64,000 bases of DNA. Source: Cryptomeria japonica. Taxonomy: Eukaryota; Streptophyta; Pinopsida; Cupressales; Cupressaceae. The position numbers and the translations under genes are program-made. This document shows, one piece after another, positions 1 to 10,400 of this stretch (positions are counted from its first letter, which is position 1; each line of letters begins with the position of its first letter). Under the pieces are notes generated by a model. The model was not told the DNA's origin. It searched no databases and was given only the letters and a program-made list of their open reading frames with translations. Location: contig NC_081410.1 in assembly GCF_030272615.1 (NCBI RefSeq), positions 286,563,957 through 286,627,956 on the forward strand. Reading direction: 5' to 3'.

Positions 1-1084
1 GCACAAATGGGGAATTAATTCGCCTAGGTTCTCATTTTTGGTCAAAATGGAAAGTATTATATATTGCTAGAAAGTTCTTCGAATGAGGAATCCAGTCAGG
101 CAGTTAATTTTGACAAATGTGGAATATTTCAAGAGCAGTTTCCACGGGAGTGAAATTCAGTTAGAGAGGAGATACTTGGCAAATTCAGTTGCAGATTTGA
201 TTTGGTTCCCTCTCCTTCTTATTCCCAATTCTTCTCATTTTGTAAGGGTTCCGGAATTCTGTGAGAAGGCTCCAGTTTTCATGGCTTCCATCTTCTAAAA
301 TTTCTTTACCTAGATGTGTAAAGTTCTATGGTTTGTTTCAGGGTATAGAGGCTACATTGCATGATGACAGATTGTTTTCCAGTTGCAGGTCTTACTTGTG
401 TCAGGCATGAGTAATTTCCCACCATATTTTCTCTATGTATGCATTTCAGTATTATGAATTTAATCCTCAAGGAGGATGAAATTTGTCAATTTCAAGGAGA
501 TTGTGTGATTGTTTGTGGGTATCTTTCAAGGAAAGTTTTAAATTCTGTAATCAATCATGAATAATGGAATGTGTCCCAGATTTGATAATGTTGTGAATGG
601 ATCTGAGTAATGCATTAGTATAAGGTATTAATGCAGGGATATGTTGTAAGGAAAACCAATTTGGAGGTGTGATTAACATTTTGTAGTTTTGTGTGTGTGA
701 CTCTATTGCCCAATGAACAAGGCACTAGTCTTTGACAGATTTGGGGATGGTTTCAGATCAACATTTTAAAAGACAAATCTATTTCCCTTTATGTGTAGGG
801 ATGTGTTCTTTTCATTCCAAGCTCTGTTTTCATTTATGATTTATATAGATCTAGCCAATCTGTAATGTGTTTCTAGATTTGGTGAGCTTGTGAAATAATC
901 CATCTGCTTAGTGTTGATACAGTTATGTGTTTGTAATCATTGTATTCAAAGCATCAAAGGTATACCCGCCTAGGTTTGGCAGAGCCTGAAGAGTAGAAGG
1001 TTTCATATCCTTGTCATGTTTTCCAAGCCTTGATGTGTTTCATAGACTGAAATTGGCCATTGCATAGAAGGATTGTAGGTATAC
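1..1084. other. non-coding stretch, no gene recognised
   Basis: This is AT-rich sequence without a convincing reading frame; the longest is about 71 codons and has no recognisable motif. I see no LTR ends, primer site or tandem repeat. It may be the far side of the decayed Copia that starts at about 1090, or older unidentifiable debris. Confidence 0.5.
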
Positions 1085-1092
1085 TTGGGTTA

Positions 1093-2627
1093 TCACTTTT
1101 GGTGAACAACATGTTGTACATGAGTATCCAAAATCATGTCAACCTTGAAAGAATGATCATGTAGAGAATGAAAAATAAGCTCAGAGTGTTCCCTTGCAAC
1201 AACTGAAGAAGGATCATCTCCTTCAAAGAGAAAATTAATATAATCAATGATGTATCCCAAATTTGAAGTGTAGGACTCCATAAATAAACTAGAAATGTCT
1301 ATCTAGCAGTCATCCCAAGGAATTGTATTAGGAAGATAAGGTATATCCTGCTGAACTGAATCATAAGAAGCCAAAACTGTAGCATCTACATCATCAAGTG
1401 CAATAGGAGGAGATGAAATGTAAGGCTCGAGAATTGGACTACATGTGAGAACATCCAAGTTCAAGTAACCAAAGTTCTCCTCAATATCAGAATCCACACA
1501 ATAAGTGTGATCATCATGTGAAGAATCAAACTCATCAATAAGACCAAAATATGCAAATGAGTACAATCAAGATGCATGATCCACCACCTCATTAGACATA
1601 ATATATTTAGTCTCCAACTCTCTAATGATAACTTAATCAAGTGTGAACTCCATAGTCTTCCTTGTTTCCCCATGAGTGATTTGATAGATGGAAAGAAGAT
1701 TATTTGTCAAATGAGGTACACACAATACATCATTGAAGGAGTTATCCTAAATATAAATAGACCCTTTCCCAAACACATTCATATATGTATGATTTACCAT
1801 CAAGATAGGTGACATGTTGCAAGGCTCAAATGAAGAGAACATGGATTGCAAAGATGTCATATGATGAGAAGATCTTGAATCTAGAAGCCATCTCGCCAAA
1901 TCATGACTTGTAGTAGCACAAATAGATTGTCTTTACTTGTCCCAAAAGTGTGATCCTTTCCTTTATCAAATTCCTTTTCTTTGGAACAAAAAGCTGGAAT
2001 AGACATTCTAGAAGGAAAATCCATTCTATTCTTCTCAAAAAGATGTTTTAATTCATCAATATCTTTTTTGTAACAATGGTGCTCATCATGTCTTGACTTC
2101 TTGCAATATGCACAATAAAGCTTCTCCTTATATGATTTCCCCTTAGGTTAGGATGTAGAATCACCTTGTTGTGGAGAGGATGATTGCACTCTATCTTGTT
2201 GTGGCTTTGGATTAGACTGCTCTTGGTTCTTGCCTTTCCCTTTGATTCCTTTGATTAGCTACCAAAGCCTTGGAATTTGAAGACTTGAGAATCCCCATGC
2301 TCATCAAACTTGACTGCTCTAACATCAACATTTATATAAATGCATCAAATAAGGGCATAGTGAAAGAACTACCCACTGTTAAGCGATGATTTTGGAAGCT
2401 AGAAATAAATGTTGCACATTCTGATGGAAGCTTTCCCAACAAATTGTAGATCAGCTATGCATTCTTCTTATTAATGCCACAATCCTTAAGCTGCACCCTT
2501 AACTCATTTTCCTCAGTGAAATAGTATTGGATTGTATCAAAATTCTTGGGATACAACATATTGAGATCATTATCAAGTTGATAGCCCCTAATCTCATCAA
2601 TTTGACCATACAATTTACCCAAGATAC
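1093..2627 (-). pseudogene. old Copia gag-protease remnant (3' part)
   Basis: On the minus strand this reads as the later part of a Ty1/Copia gag followed by protease. Next to 2627 is gag of the UBN2 type (residues such as FTEENELRVQLKDCGI, then LLGKLPSECATFISSFQ). A zinc knuckle, CAYCKKSRHDEHHC, fits CX2CX4HX4C at 2073-2114. At about 1861-1890 comes WLLDSRSSHHM, the aspartic-protease motif with the glycine of DSG changed to arginine, followed by VLCVPHLTNNLLSIYQ, typical of Copia protease. From 1566 to 1093 the frame continues as an acidic spacer with one in-frame stop. Several stops and the altered catalytic triad show it is dead. Integrase and RT are not present to the left. The upstream gag half lies at 10147-10400, beyond the inserted element A. 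Confidence 0.8.
2623..2627. repeat. target-site duplication, left of element A
   Basis: GATAC here pairs with AATAC at 10147-10151, four of five bases matching. It is the expected 5-bp duplication for LTR integration, and it lies in the old Copia gag. Confidence 0.6.
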
Positions 2628-3791
2628 TATTGGAATCAATGAACACTGAGAGGGGGGTGAATCAATGTTCTAGTATTTACAATTTTGTTAACCTGATTCT
2701 TTATCCACTGGATGCTAATAATAGAAACTATAATGCAGAAACACAAAGAAAATAAGAACATAACCATAACACAAATATTTTTACATGGAAACCCATAAAG
2801 GAAAAAACCACAGTGGGATTGAGTACCCACAATATCATTATACTATAGCTAGTAGTAGAACAATATTATATGCATTGGAATGCACATGCATTTAGGAACA
2901 CTACCTAGAGCTCACTGCTCAATTACAAAGGGGCTACAACCCAGAGGAAGGATTACTACCTTATGAGATAATACAAAATTATTACAATGAGTAATGAACT
3001 GAAGAAAAACATTTAACTATGCCAAATAACAGTTCTGGTTAGGCACAAAGTGATCCACTATGCTGTTCTGATAAACTACTCTATTTTGCCCTACTACTGA
3101 TTACCAGATCAATAAAACTTAAGGTGTGCACATGAAACTATGCTCAATCACTCCCAAAACCATCTCACATATCATATCCACACACAAAAGAATTAACCAA
3201 GTCAATCTTATATATCTGCACTAACAAAATTGATCTCCCACATGTCAGCTTCATAAAATATCAGAATATGAAATGTGTAGCTTCAAGTCAGCTCAAATAT
3301 TCACAAAACAATATTTTAGATCCAAAACATATAATAACATGATTTCTGTAAGTTGGTCCAATTACCTCTAACTTACCAACAACCACCAGAATCACCTCAA
3401 AGAATTTGGTCAACACATTACACCACAAATAATAAAGATAACCTTGTTTTACAACTCTACTGGATACCAGACCTTCTAACATGCTAAAGAATCAACACCA
3501 GAGGATAGTATTGCATGTTTATTAGCTTTTCATACTCAATCAACTTAACTTAGATCACTGGAACCAAAAACACATCATCAAAAATAATAAATGCTCACCA
3601 AAACAGTACACTGAGTATCATTGACAGACTTATACCAAAACTTTGCTCAAGATATTCGGATATCCAAAACTCCATACTCGATAAGTTTAATAGGTTGAGT
3701 AGCCATTAATGATAACTCCTAAGAAATTTTGTGCATCAAAACATCACTAATCTCCACCAGAGCATCACCGGAATAATGTCTTATGCGAACA
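2628..3791 (-). repeat. element A 3' LTR
   Basis: It matches 8984-10146 along its length, starting TATTGGAATCAATGAACACTG against TATTGTAATAAATGAACATTG. On the minus strand it begins TGTTCGC (TGTTGGC in the other copy). The minus-strand end is CAATA rather than a plain CA. It contains the shared Copia LTR module (GGAAACCC ... AAAACCAC) near 2785-2815. Confidence 0.85.
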
Positions 3792-3803
3792 ATCTCCCGC
3801 TTT
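3792..3803 (-). other. element A polypurine tract
   Basis: The plus strand reads ATCTCCCGCTTT directly against the 3' LTR, that is AAAGCGGGAGAT on the element strand. This is the expected position of the plus-strand primer. A stronger tract, CTCCCCCCCTTT, lies at 3942-3953 and could be a second primer. Confidence 0.55.
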
Positions 3804-4200
3804 AGCATTGATGGAAACAATGTGAAAAATGATAAGTGTTCCAAAACTCCAAAAACTGCAAGTAATCCAAAAATATGAAATTTGTTCACTCAACTAACTC
3901 CCCCTAAGAATAAGCATCATTTTCATTGATTTCTCCCAATTCTCCCCCCCTTTGACATCAATGGCAAAGGGTAGGAATCCATCAAAACATATGTATTAAT
4001 GAATGCAATAATTTACATGAATTTAAAAATGTTTGCATAAGTGACCTTCAAGGATTTCAAATATTCATTCCACCCTCTTAGGAAAAAATCTAATACATTA
4101 ATTAGAGCACTAAACATGTATGCATGAACTTCAACACCTTTGAGATCAGATGGCACTCATTTACCTAATGCACCGACTCCATCTTACTAAGCTCCAGGTA
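3804..4200 (-). other. element A non-coding 3' region
   Basis: The stretch lies between the end of ORF2 and the polypurine tract. It is AT-rich with no reading frame. It holds a pyrimidine run (3942-3953) followed by TTGACATCAATGGCAAAGG. Very similar text (CCCCCTTT then TTGACAATAATGCCAAAGG) occurs near 25101-25128, in the 3' end of element B, so this region is shared between the two elements. Confidence 0.5.
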
Positions 4201-7200
4201 AGGTGTTCATCTGGGGAGTGATCAGACTTTTTAGTTCTCCCACTCTGCTTAATACTTTCTCTTTTTCCTTATTCAAACCCTTTATTTTGTCAGTAAGATC
4301 CATTATTTGAGCTTCAAGGGAACTTGGAAAAACTGAATGAGCGGAAAATTAATGACCAATACTAGATAGCTTTCCTTCAAAATCTCTTATTTGTTTATCA
4401 ATATTTGTAGTAAACTTGGGCAAAAAGAGACATGATTTGAATATTTTTCTGCCTTCATCTAATGCATCTTCTACACATTTCACCGTAGACTTCAAAACTT
4501 CCTTATCAGCTTCAATTGTCTTCAAATAGGTTTGAAACCTCATTTCATTGAACTTATTCAAAACCTTTATATCTGCAGCTTTCTCTAATGATACAAAATT
4601 GGATTCTACTTTATTTAACATATCCTTAAGCTTACCAGAGGGTGGGTAATTGGAAATCTTCTTAAGGTTACGCAAAACTTTCTCCAAAACAACAACTGCC
4701 AAAGATATCACCTCTTTCTCTTTGGATGCAAACTTGAGTGAGTCCTCACTAGCCTTGATCTATGCAAGGGTGGCCAATTTGAGTGCTTGAAGAGGGGACA
4801 AGATACTTAAGTCTACCAAACCACGAGAAAGATCATCCTCAACTCCAATCTTCTTTCCTTTATCAGGAATAGTAGCTTTTGTCATGTGTTGTCCGAGTTT
4901 TGTTAGTTTTCTCTTCACCCTACTCCTTCCCAACTACTTCATCATTATCCTTTTCACCCTCTTTTCCATCATCTTTAGTCTTTCCCACTTCACCTAACTC
5001 CTTGGCTATCATTTCTGCAAAAAAATTTTTTATCTCGGGAGGATCCTGAGTAGCTTCATCAGAGTTATCAACTACTTGATCATCAGAGGCATCAACTAGA
5101 GTTTCCTGTTCAACCAGATCAATATGTACAGTTGGCTGATCTTGAGAAATGTTTGCCTATACATGAGTTACTGAAGGAGAATTATCCTTGCTTGATTGTC
5201 TTTCCGGCTGGGAGTCATCTTTCTCAAAAATAACTTGATAGTTATTTTATTTTAAAGAAAATCTCAAAATGCCTTCTGTATCTTTCACCACTTCATCTAC
5301 TTTCTCAAACATTATTTTGTGTAGTCTATGGTTGCTCCGGAAGTTTTCCTTTGCAAGTCCCAAAATTCTTGGTATATCTTCTCTTGTTATTTCTAGATAC
5401 AACTTTACTAATGTAAATTATTTCAACCTTTCATCTTCAACACTGGTTGTGTATCTCCAAGCATCCAAAATATCATACAACTCTTTCAAAATAAGAGATG
5501 ACAATTCAATCAATGCTTTACTAAAGGATTTCATGCAGTGTACAACTGCCTCTTCTATAGCTCTCCAAACTTTCTCTGAAGAATGCTCATAATATACAGA
5601 CAGGTTTGACAAATTACCTTCATTTACTATTGTATCTACAATCTTCTACAATGGGGGAACAATAGTAAAGGAACCTTCAATCTTACCGGACTTGAGGGCT
5701 TCATCTATCTCAAATTTCTTCTTGTTGTTGTCTCTAGCCTTTCTGGATGGCTCTTCTTGTGACTTATCTTTCTTGGTAGGAGGAGCATCACCGGATGTAG
5801 GTTTTGAGACTACCCTTGCACAGGTAGCAGTCCTCTTTACTTCCCTCACCTCTTCATCCAATTTTTTTTCTTCTTCTGCTACAATATGTTGTCTTGTAGA
5901 TTTCTCCTTCTTCCTTTTCTCTGCTCCATCGATAGATATTGTTCGCTTGGCCTTGGGTGGAGGTACCGGTTTTTGCACACTGGAGGTAGGTGTAGATTTG
6001 TTGGGCTTGGCTTTGGATTGCTTGGGAGGAGATATTTTAGCTTATGGATTCATTACATCTTCCTCCTTCAGAACATTTTTCTTTCTTTCTCTCTGCACTA
6101 CTTCTCTGGTAATCCCCATCTGCTCAACAAGTTCCTCAACCTCTTTTCTCACTTTCCTTTTCCTTGTTGGTATAGTGAACTTTTTGTGCAAGTCTAAATC
6201 TTTCTCCTTAAATGTTCCAAATCTTTTCTCTTTTTAGTCCACCAGTTGGCTCAACATGTGTTGAAAATATGCATCAAGAGTGTTAGCATCAACTTTATAC
6301 CCCATGGGCATGATCCACATAGTCCTTAACTCAACTACCTCCATCAGACATTGATCCTTGTCCACCATAAAATAGATTGTCTTTTCATATTTCTCTACTA
6401 TCTCTTTGGGAATTCTCTCTCTGTTTTTCATAGTAGCTTGGAAGTTCTTGAAATAGCCCCATAAGGTAGATATTCTCTTTACACTATCACATATACCCAA
6501 TAATCCTTCCTTAATTTGCATAGACACCAGTTTGTCATAAGACTATTAAACTTTTCCTATACTAGGGATCTCATTCATGAAGTATAATGCTAAACATACA
6601 ATAAGGGATCCAAACTTGAAGGTGTGTTTCTTGTCTTCCTTTATTTTCTTCAAGTTGCTCAACAATTCACTTAGGAATAGTGAACATATATCATACCTTT
6701 TATCCTCCTTGAACATCTAGTATGTAGAGAATATGGTAGTACCAGAGACTGAGTTCTTCCTGCTTGATTGATATACCTTGTACCCCACTACCATTGAGGA
6801 AAATATTACATCATGCTCAACTATGTCACTAATTTTCATCAACCTATTATCATATTAGGAATTGGTAACAACTACCATAGTGGTATTTTGCATTTTCCTT
6901 AGAGTCAGAATCTCACTGGTTGCACTCAGACATGTGACTTCTTGAATGGCCTTCTTTGTAATCTTATGAGGTCTATCCAGCCATATGAATTCATCATGAA
7001 ACCCACTGAGAATGTACCAGACCCATTTTGCTTCATCAAATACCAGAAAGTGGACAAACTGCATGAAACCCTTGTCATAAAGAATCTTTTATTTTGGCTT
7101 CGGATTTCCAAGACTATCTGCCATATGCTTGTTGTAGAGTGTAAGCATGTCTACATTTCATGGTTCTTCAATATCACAGTGAATGTATGCCTTGATATCT

Positions 7201-7430
7201 TCATTGTGAAGAACACCATATGGGACTAAAGAAAATGCTCTTTCCAGATCATCTTCAATAGATTTCAAAGGATGCCTTTTGAAAATGGGCCTTGATCTAT
7301 AAGAAATTTCAACTATTAGAGGTGTCGCAATGCCATATGTAGATGCCATGATGAATTTAGGATTTAAAATATAGCTCATGAATGGATAAATACCTCTTGA
7401 TTCACAACCGGGCACATGAAATCACTAAAC
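4200..7430 (-). pseudogene. element A ORF2, large protein of unknown function
   Basis: A reading frame of about 1000 codons can be followed on the minus strand through several stops and frameshifts. Open stretches are 7415-7158, 7064-6855, 6527-6234, 5978-5646, 5612-5418 and 4711-4349. The N-terminal third contains LVPYGVLHNEDIKAY, then FDEAKWVWYILSGFHDEFIW and LDRPHKITKKAIQEVT, a conserved-looking globular region. The middle (about 6230-5650) is strongly basic with Lys/Pro/Arg runs such as PTRKRKVRKEVEEL. The C-terminal third is acidic, then predicted helical and coiled (KLKDMLNKVESNFVSLEKAA). I recognise no catalytic motif and cannot name the family. The position after gag is where pol should be. 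A captured host gene, or an element-specific accessory protein, are both possible. Confidence 0.6.
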
Positions 7431-7679
7431 GATTTATTCAAGCTCAGTTTTGCTATCAAATCTCTTTAACTTTGATGCTCTACTCTTTTCTCTTGATTAC
7501 ATTGTGTGGAATAATCTTTTGAAATGCCCTTTTAACAAAATTTTGAGTTGCAATAATTGCTCAACCTTAAAGCTTTTGATTACACTATTTTCCATCATTT
7601 CATTCACCGGATTTTCAAACTACTACAAATCTTCCTGGATATCATCTGCATGCTTGATCTAAATCTTCTACTACCTTCT

Positions 7680-8966
7680 AGAACTGGTGTCAGATATTTG
7701 CAAGGGGTTTTTAAGGATTTGCATGAAAAATTCCCCCTAAGACCAAAAATCCCTAGTTACTGGATGAGGTTCCATCACCGGATTCAGGTGTGGAGCCATT
7801 CTGCACATTAGAATATTCCTTTTTCACCTACATCTTCTTATGTTGATCTTTGATTTCATTTACCTTTGCTTTACCTTTCTCATTAGATTTGTACTTGTTC
7901 ACTGATGCATTCTTGCTTCTGCAATGTCTTGCAATATGACCTAGTTTGTTTCATACATGATAGACAACATTCCTCTGCAAAGGTCTAAAATTAATTTGAT
8001 TTGGTCTCATCTTTCACTGGTTAGATATATGTCCAAACATCCCACAAGCATAACATCTCTTGTTTTGGAAATTTCTCATCATTCTGCACATATTTGACTT
8101 ATGACCAAAGTTGTTGCATATAAAAGATTGACCGGTAAAGGTAGGACCATTGTTTGCATTATTCATCATCCCATTATTCATCCTACTTTTGCATTGATTT
8201 CCCATATGACCAAATTTATTGCAAGTAAAACATTTACCATTGAATTTATAGGAATTAGGCTATCTTACCAGAGGTTTCTTGTTCTTCTACTAATGATTGC
8301 TTTGACCAAAACTGAAGGATTCTCCTTTCTCAAATCCAAGTCCTTGCATGTATTTTCCATGTCTTTGACTTTCCAGCATCTCATCCAACTAGACTGAACT
8401 ATCTTTGAACTTTTCTTTGTACTCATTAGTAGTAGTCAACTCATCTCTCAGAATTATGATCTTCCTTTCAAGTTCTTGTCCATCACTCTTTGTTTGCACC
8501 AATTCAAGCTTCAAATGATCATTCTCATATGTCAATCTACAACATTCATCAGATCTATCTTTCAAGGATTGAGTCAAGCTTTCTTCATTCTTCTTCTGGT
8601 CTTCAATCTCCTTAGTCAGCTTCATAACAATAGATTGCATCTCATTTTTTAAAACTACATTCTCCCCAGATACCTTCTCACATTCATCTATCTTGTCTTG
8701 TAAAGTTTGATTATCAACACTTTGTTCTTCTTTCTGGACTGCAACTTATCCATAAGCTCCTTTCTCTTTTCTCTAGAGGCATTCAATTGATCTTTCAATG
8801 TCTTAATGAAGTCTTCAACTACATTCAAATTTCTTTTCAAGCTACTCTTTTCCTTCATTGTTGCATCAAGATCTTCAAGTGACACAACAATTTGTCTCTA
8901 CAAACTGGAGTCTATTGATTCAATCTTATAAATCTTCCTCAAGCTATTAGGCTTCTTTCGAGGCAT
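7680..8966 (-). pseudogene. element A ORF1, coiled-coil and zinc-knuckle gag
   Basis: The frame starts at an ATG (8966) immediately after the primer site with MPRKKPNSLRKIYK, then has one TAG and runs into long heptad-like, charged helices (8885-8389, for example SLKRNLNVVEDFIKTLKDQL). At 8232-8191 there is an intact zinc knuckle, CFTCNKFGHMGNQC. Three further knuckle-like units follow at about 8150, 8050 and 7950, each degenerate: the first Cys is Ser in one, the last Cys is a stop in another, and two Cys are lost in the fourth. This is the expected layout of a nucleocapsid-type gag that binds RNA, but a long coiled coil with four knuckles is unusual for Copia, which normally has one. At least one frameshift lies between 8688 and 8640. 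The reading fades near 7828-7680. Confidence 0.65.
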
Positions 8967-8969
8967 AGG

Positions 8970-8981
8970 GCTCTGATACAA
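8970..8981 (-). other. element A primer-binding site
   Basis: The plus strand reads GCTCTGATACAA, the complement of the usual plant Copia site TGGTATCAGAGC (3' end of initiator Met tRNA) with one substitution. It sits two bases inside the 5' LTR, which fixes the LTR boundary at 8984. Confidence 0.75.
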
Positions 8982-8983
8982 AT

Positions 8984-10146
8984 TATTGTAATAAATGAAC
9001 ATTGAGAGGGGGGTGAATCAATGTTCCAGTATTTATAAATTTGTTAACCTAATTCTTTATCTATCACATGCTAATAACAAAAATTATAATGCAGAAACAC
9101 AAAGTAAATAAGCACATAACCATAACATCAATATTTTTACATGGAAACCCAGAAAGGCAAAAACCACGATGGGATTGAGTACCCACAATATCATTATACT
9201 ATGGCTAGTAGTAGAACAATATTACATGAGTTGGAATGCACATGCATTTAGGCACACTGTCTAGAGCTCATTGATCAATTACAAAGGGGCTACAACCTAG
9301 AGGAAGGCTTACTACCTTACAGGCTAATAAAAATGATTACAATGAGTAATAAACTAAAGAAAAGAATCCAACTATGCCAAATAATAGTTCCAGATAGGCA
9401 CAAAGTGATCCACTGTGTTGTTCTGATAAACTGCTATGTTCTTCCTTGCTATTGATTATTAGATCAACAACACTTAAGGTGCACACATGAAACTATGCTC
9501 AATCACTCCCAAAACCATCTCACACATCATATCCACATGCAAAAATATTAGCCAAGTCAATCTTATATATTCGCACTAACAAAATTGATCTCCCACAAGT
9601 TGGCTTCAAAAAATATTAGAATATGAAATGTGTAGCTTCAAGTTGGCTCAAATATTCACAAAACAATATTCCAAATCCAAAACATATGATTAGACAATTT
9701 CCATAAGTCTGTCCAATTACCTCGAACTTACCAACAACCACCAAAATCACCTCAAAAAATCTAGTCCACACATTACACCATAAATAATGAAGATAACCCT
9801 GTTTTATTGCTCTACCAGATATCGGACCTTCTAACATGATAAAGAATAGACATTGGAGGATACTATTGCATGATAATCAGCTTCTCATACTCAATCAACT
9901 TAACTCACATCACTAGAACCAAAAACACATCACCGAAAATAATAAATGCTCACCAAAATAGTACACTGAGTATCACTGACAAACTTATACCAGAACTTTG
10001 CTCAAGGAATTTGGATATCCAAAACTCCATACCGGATAAGATCAATAGGTTATGTTGCCATTAATGACAACTCCTAAGAAATATCGTGCATCAAAACATC
10101 ACCAATCTCCACCAGAGCATCACCAGAATAGTGTCTTATGCCAACA
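8984..10146 (-). repeat. element A 5' LTR
   Basis: It pairs with 2628-3791. Its outer end on the element strand is TGTTGGCATAAGAC, like the LTRs of elements B and C. The conserved GGAAACCC ... AAAACCAC module is at about 9140-9170. Confidence 0.85.
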
Positions 10147-10151
10147 AATAC
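10147..10151. repeat. target-site duplication, right of element A
   Basis: AATAC directly follows the outer end of the 5' LTR of element A and pairs with GATAC at 2623-2627. Confidence 0.6.
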
Positions 10152-10400
10152 CCCAAGCATCTTTAACTATTGTACACTTCTCAATGTGAAACATGAGATC
10201 CTTTGATACATACTTCCTTAAAGTTCCAAGAGCCATAATATTATTAGTGAGCCATTCCATGTGAGCATTAAGATCAACTAGTGCCATAATAGTTCCATCA
10301 ATATAGTGAGTTAATCATTTTTCTATTAGCTTACTCCATGAATCAATTTTCAAAGAAGCATAGTTATGCAGATTTAAAAGTGGAAATTAAGGAGAACCAA
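10147..10400 (-). pseudogene. old Copia gag remnant (5' part)
   Basis: Minus-strand translation gives a Copia gag N-terminal segment: a run with DGTIMAL, then MEWLTNN, ALGTLRKYVSKDL and HIEKCTIVKDAWGI. In intact Copia gag such a segment leads directly into a LGKLYG stretch, and that stretch is found at 2627 on the other side of element A. The two parts are therefore one gag split by an insertion; the reading frame continues across the join if one copy of the 5-bp target duplication is removed. An in-frame stop precedes the DGTIMA segment. No primer site or LTR for this older element was found between 10400 and 12000. Confidence 0.75.

Larger units (their letters stand above)
2628..10146 (-). 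mobile_element. element A: non-autonomous Copia-like LTR retrotransposon
   Basis: This is a complete LTR element of about 7.5 kb in minus orientation. It has two LTRs of about 1163 bp (2628-3791 and 8984-10146), a tRNA-iMet-type primer site at 8970-8981, a purine tract beside the 3' LTR, and a 5-bp target duplication. The LTRs share with elements B and C the outer start TGTTGGCA, a TTCACCCCCCTCTC motif near the inner end, and a conserved module containing GGAAACCC and AAAACCAC. Between the LTRs lie an ORF1 with coiled coils and zinc knuckles and a long ORF2 of unknown function. I can find no integrase, reverse transcriptase or RNase H motifs on either strand. It therefore looks like a non-autonomous element relying on Copia proteins supplied elsewhere. 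LTR copies differ at roughly one base in ten where compared by eye, so the insertion is old. Confidence 0.8.

Noticed and set aside
5692-6237. 181-codon plus-strand frame 5692-6237
   Set aside because: It is the antisense shadow of the Lys/Arg-rich middle of element A ORF2, which is in frame with its neighbours.
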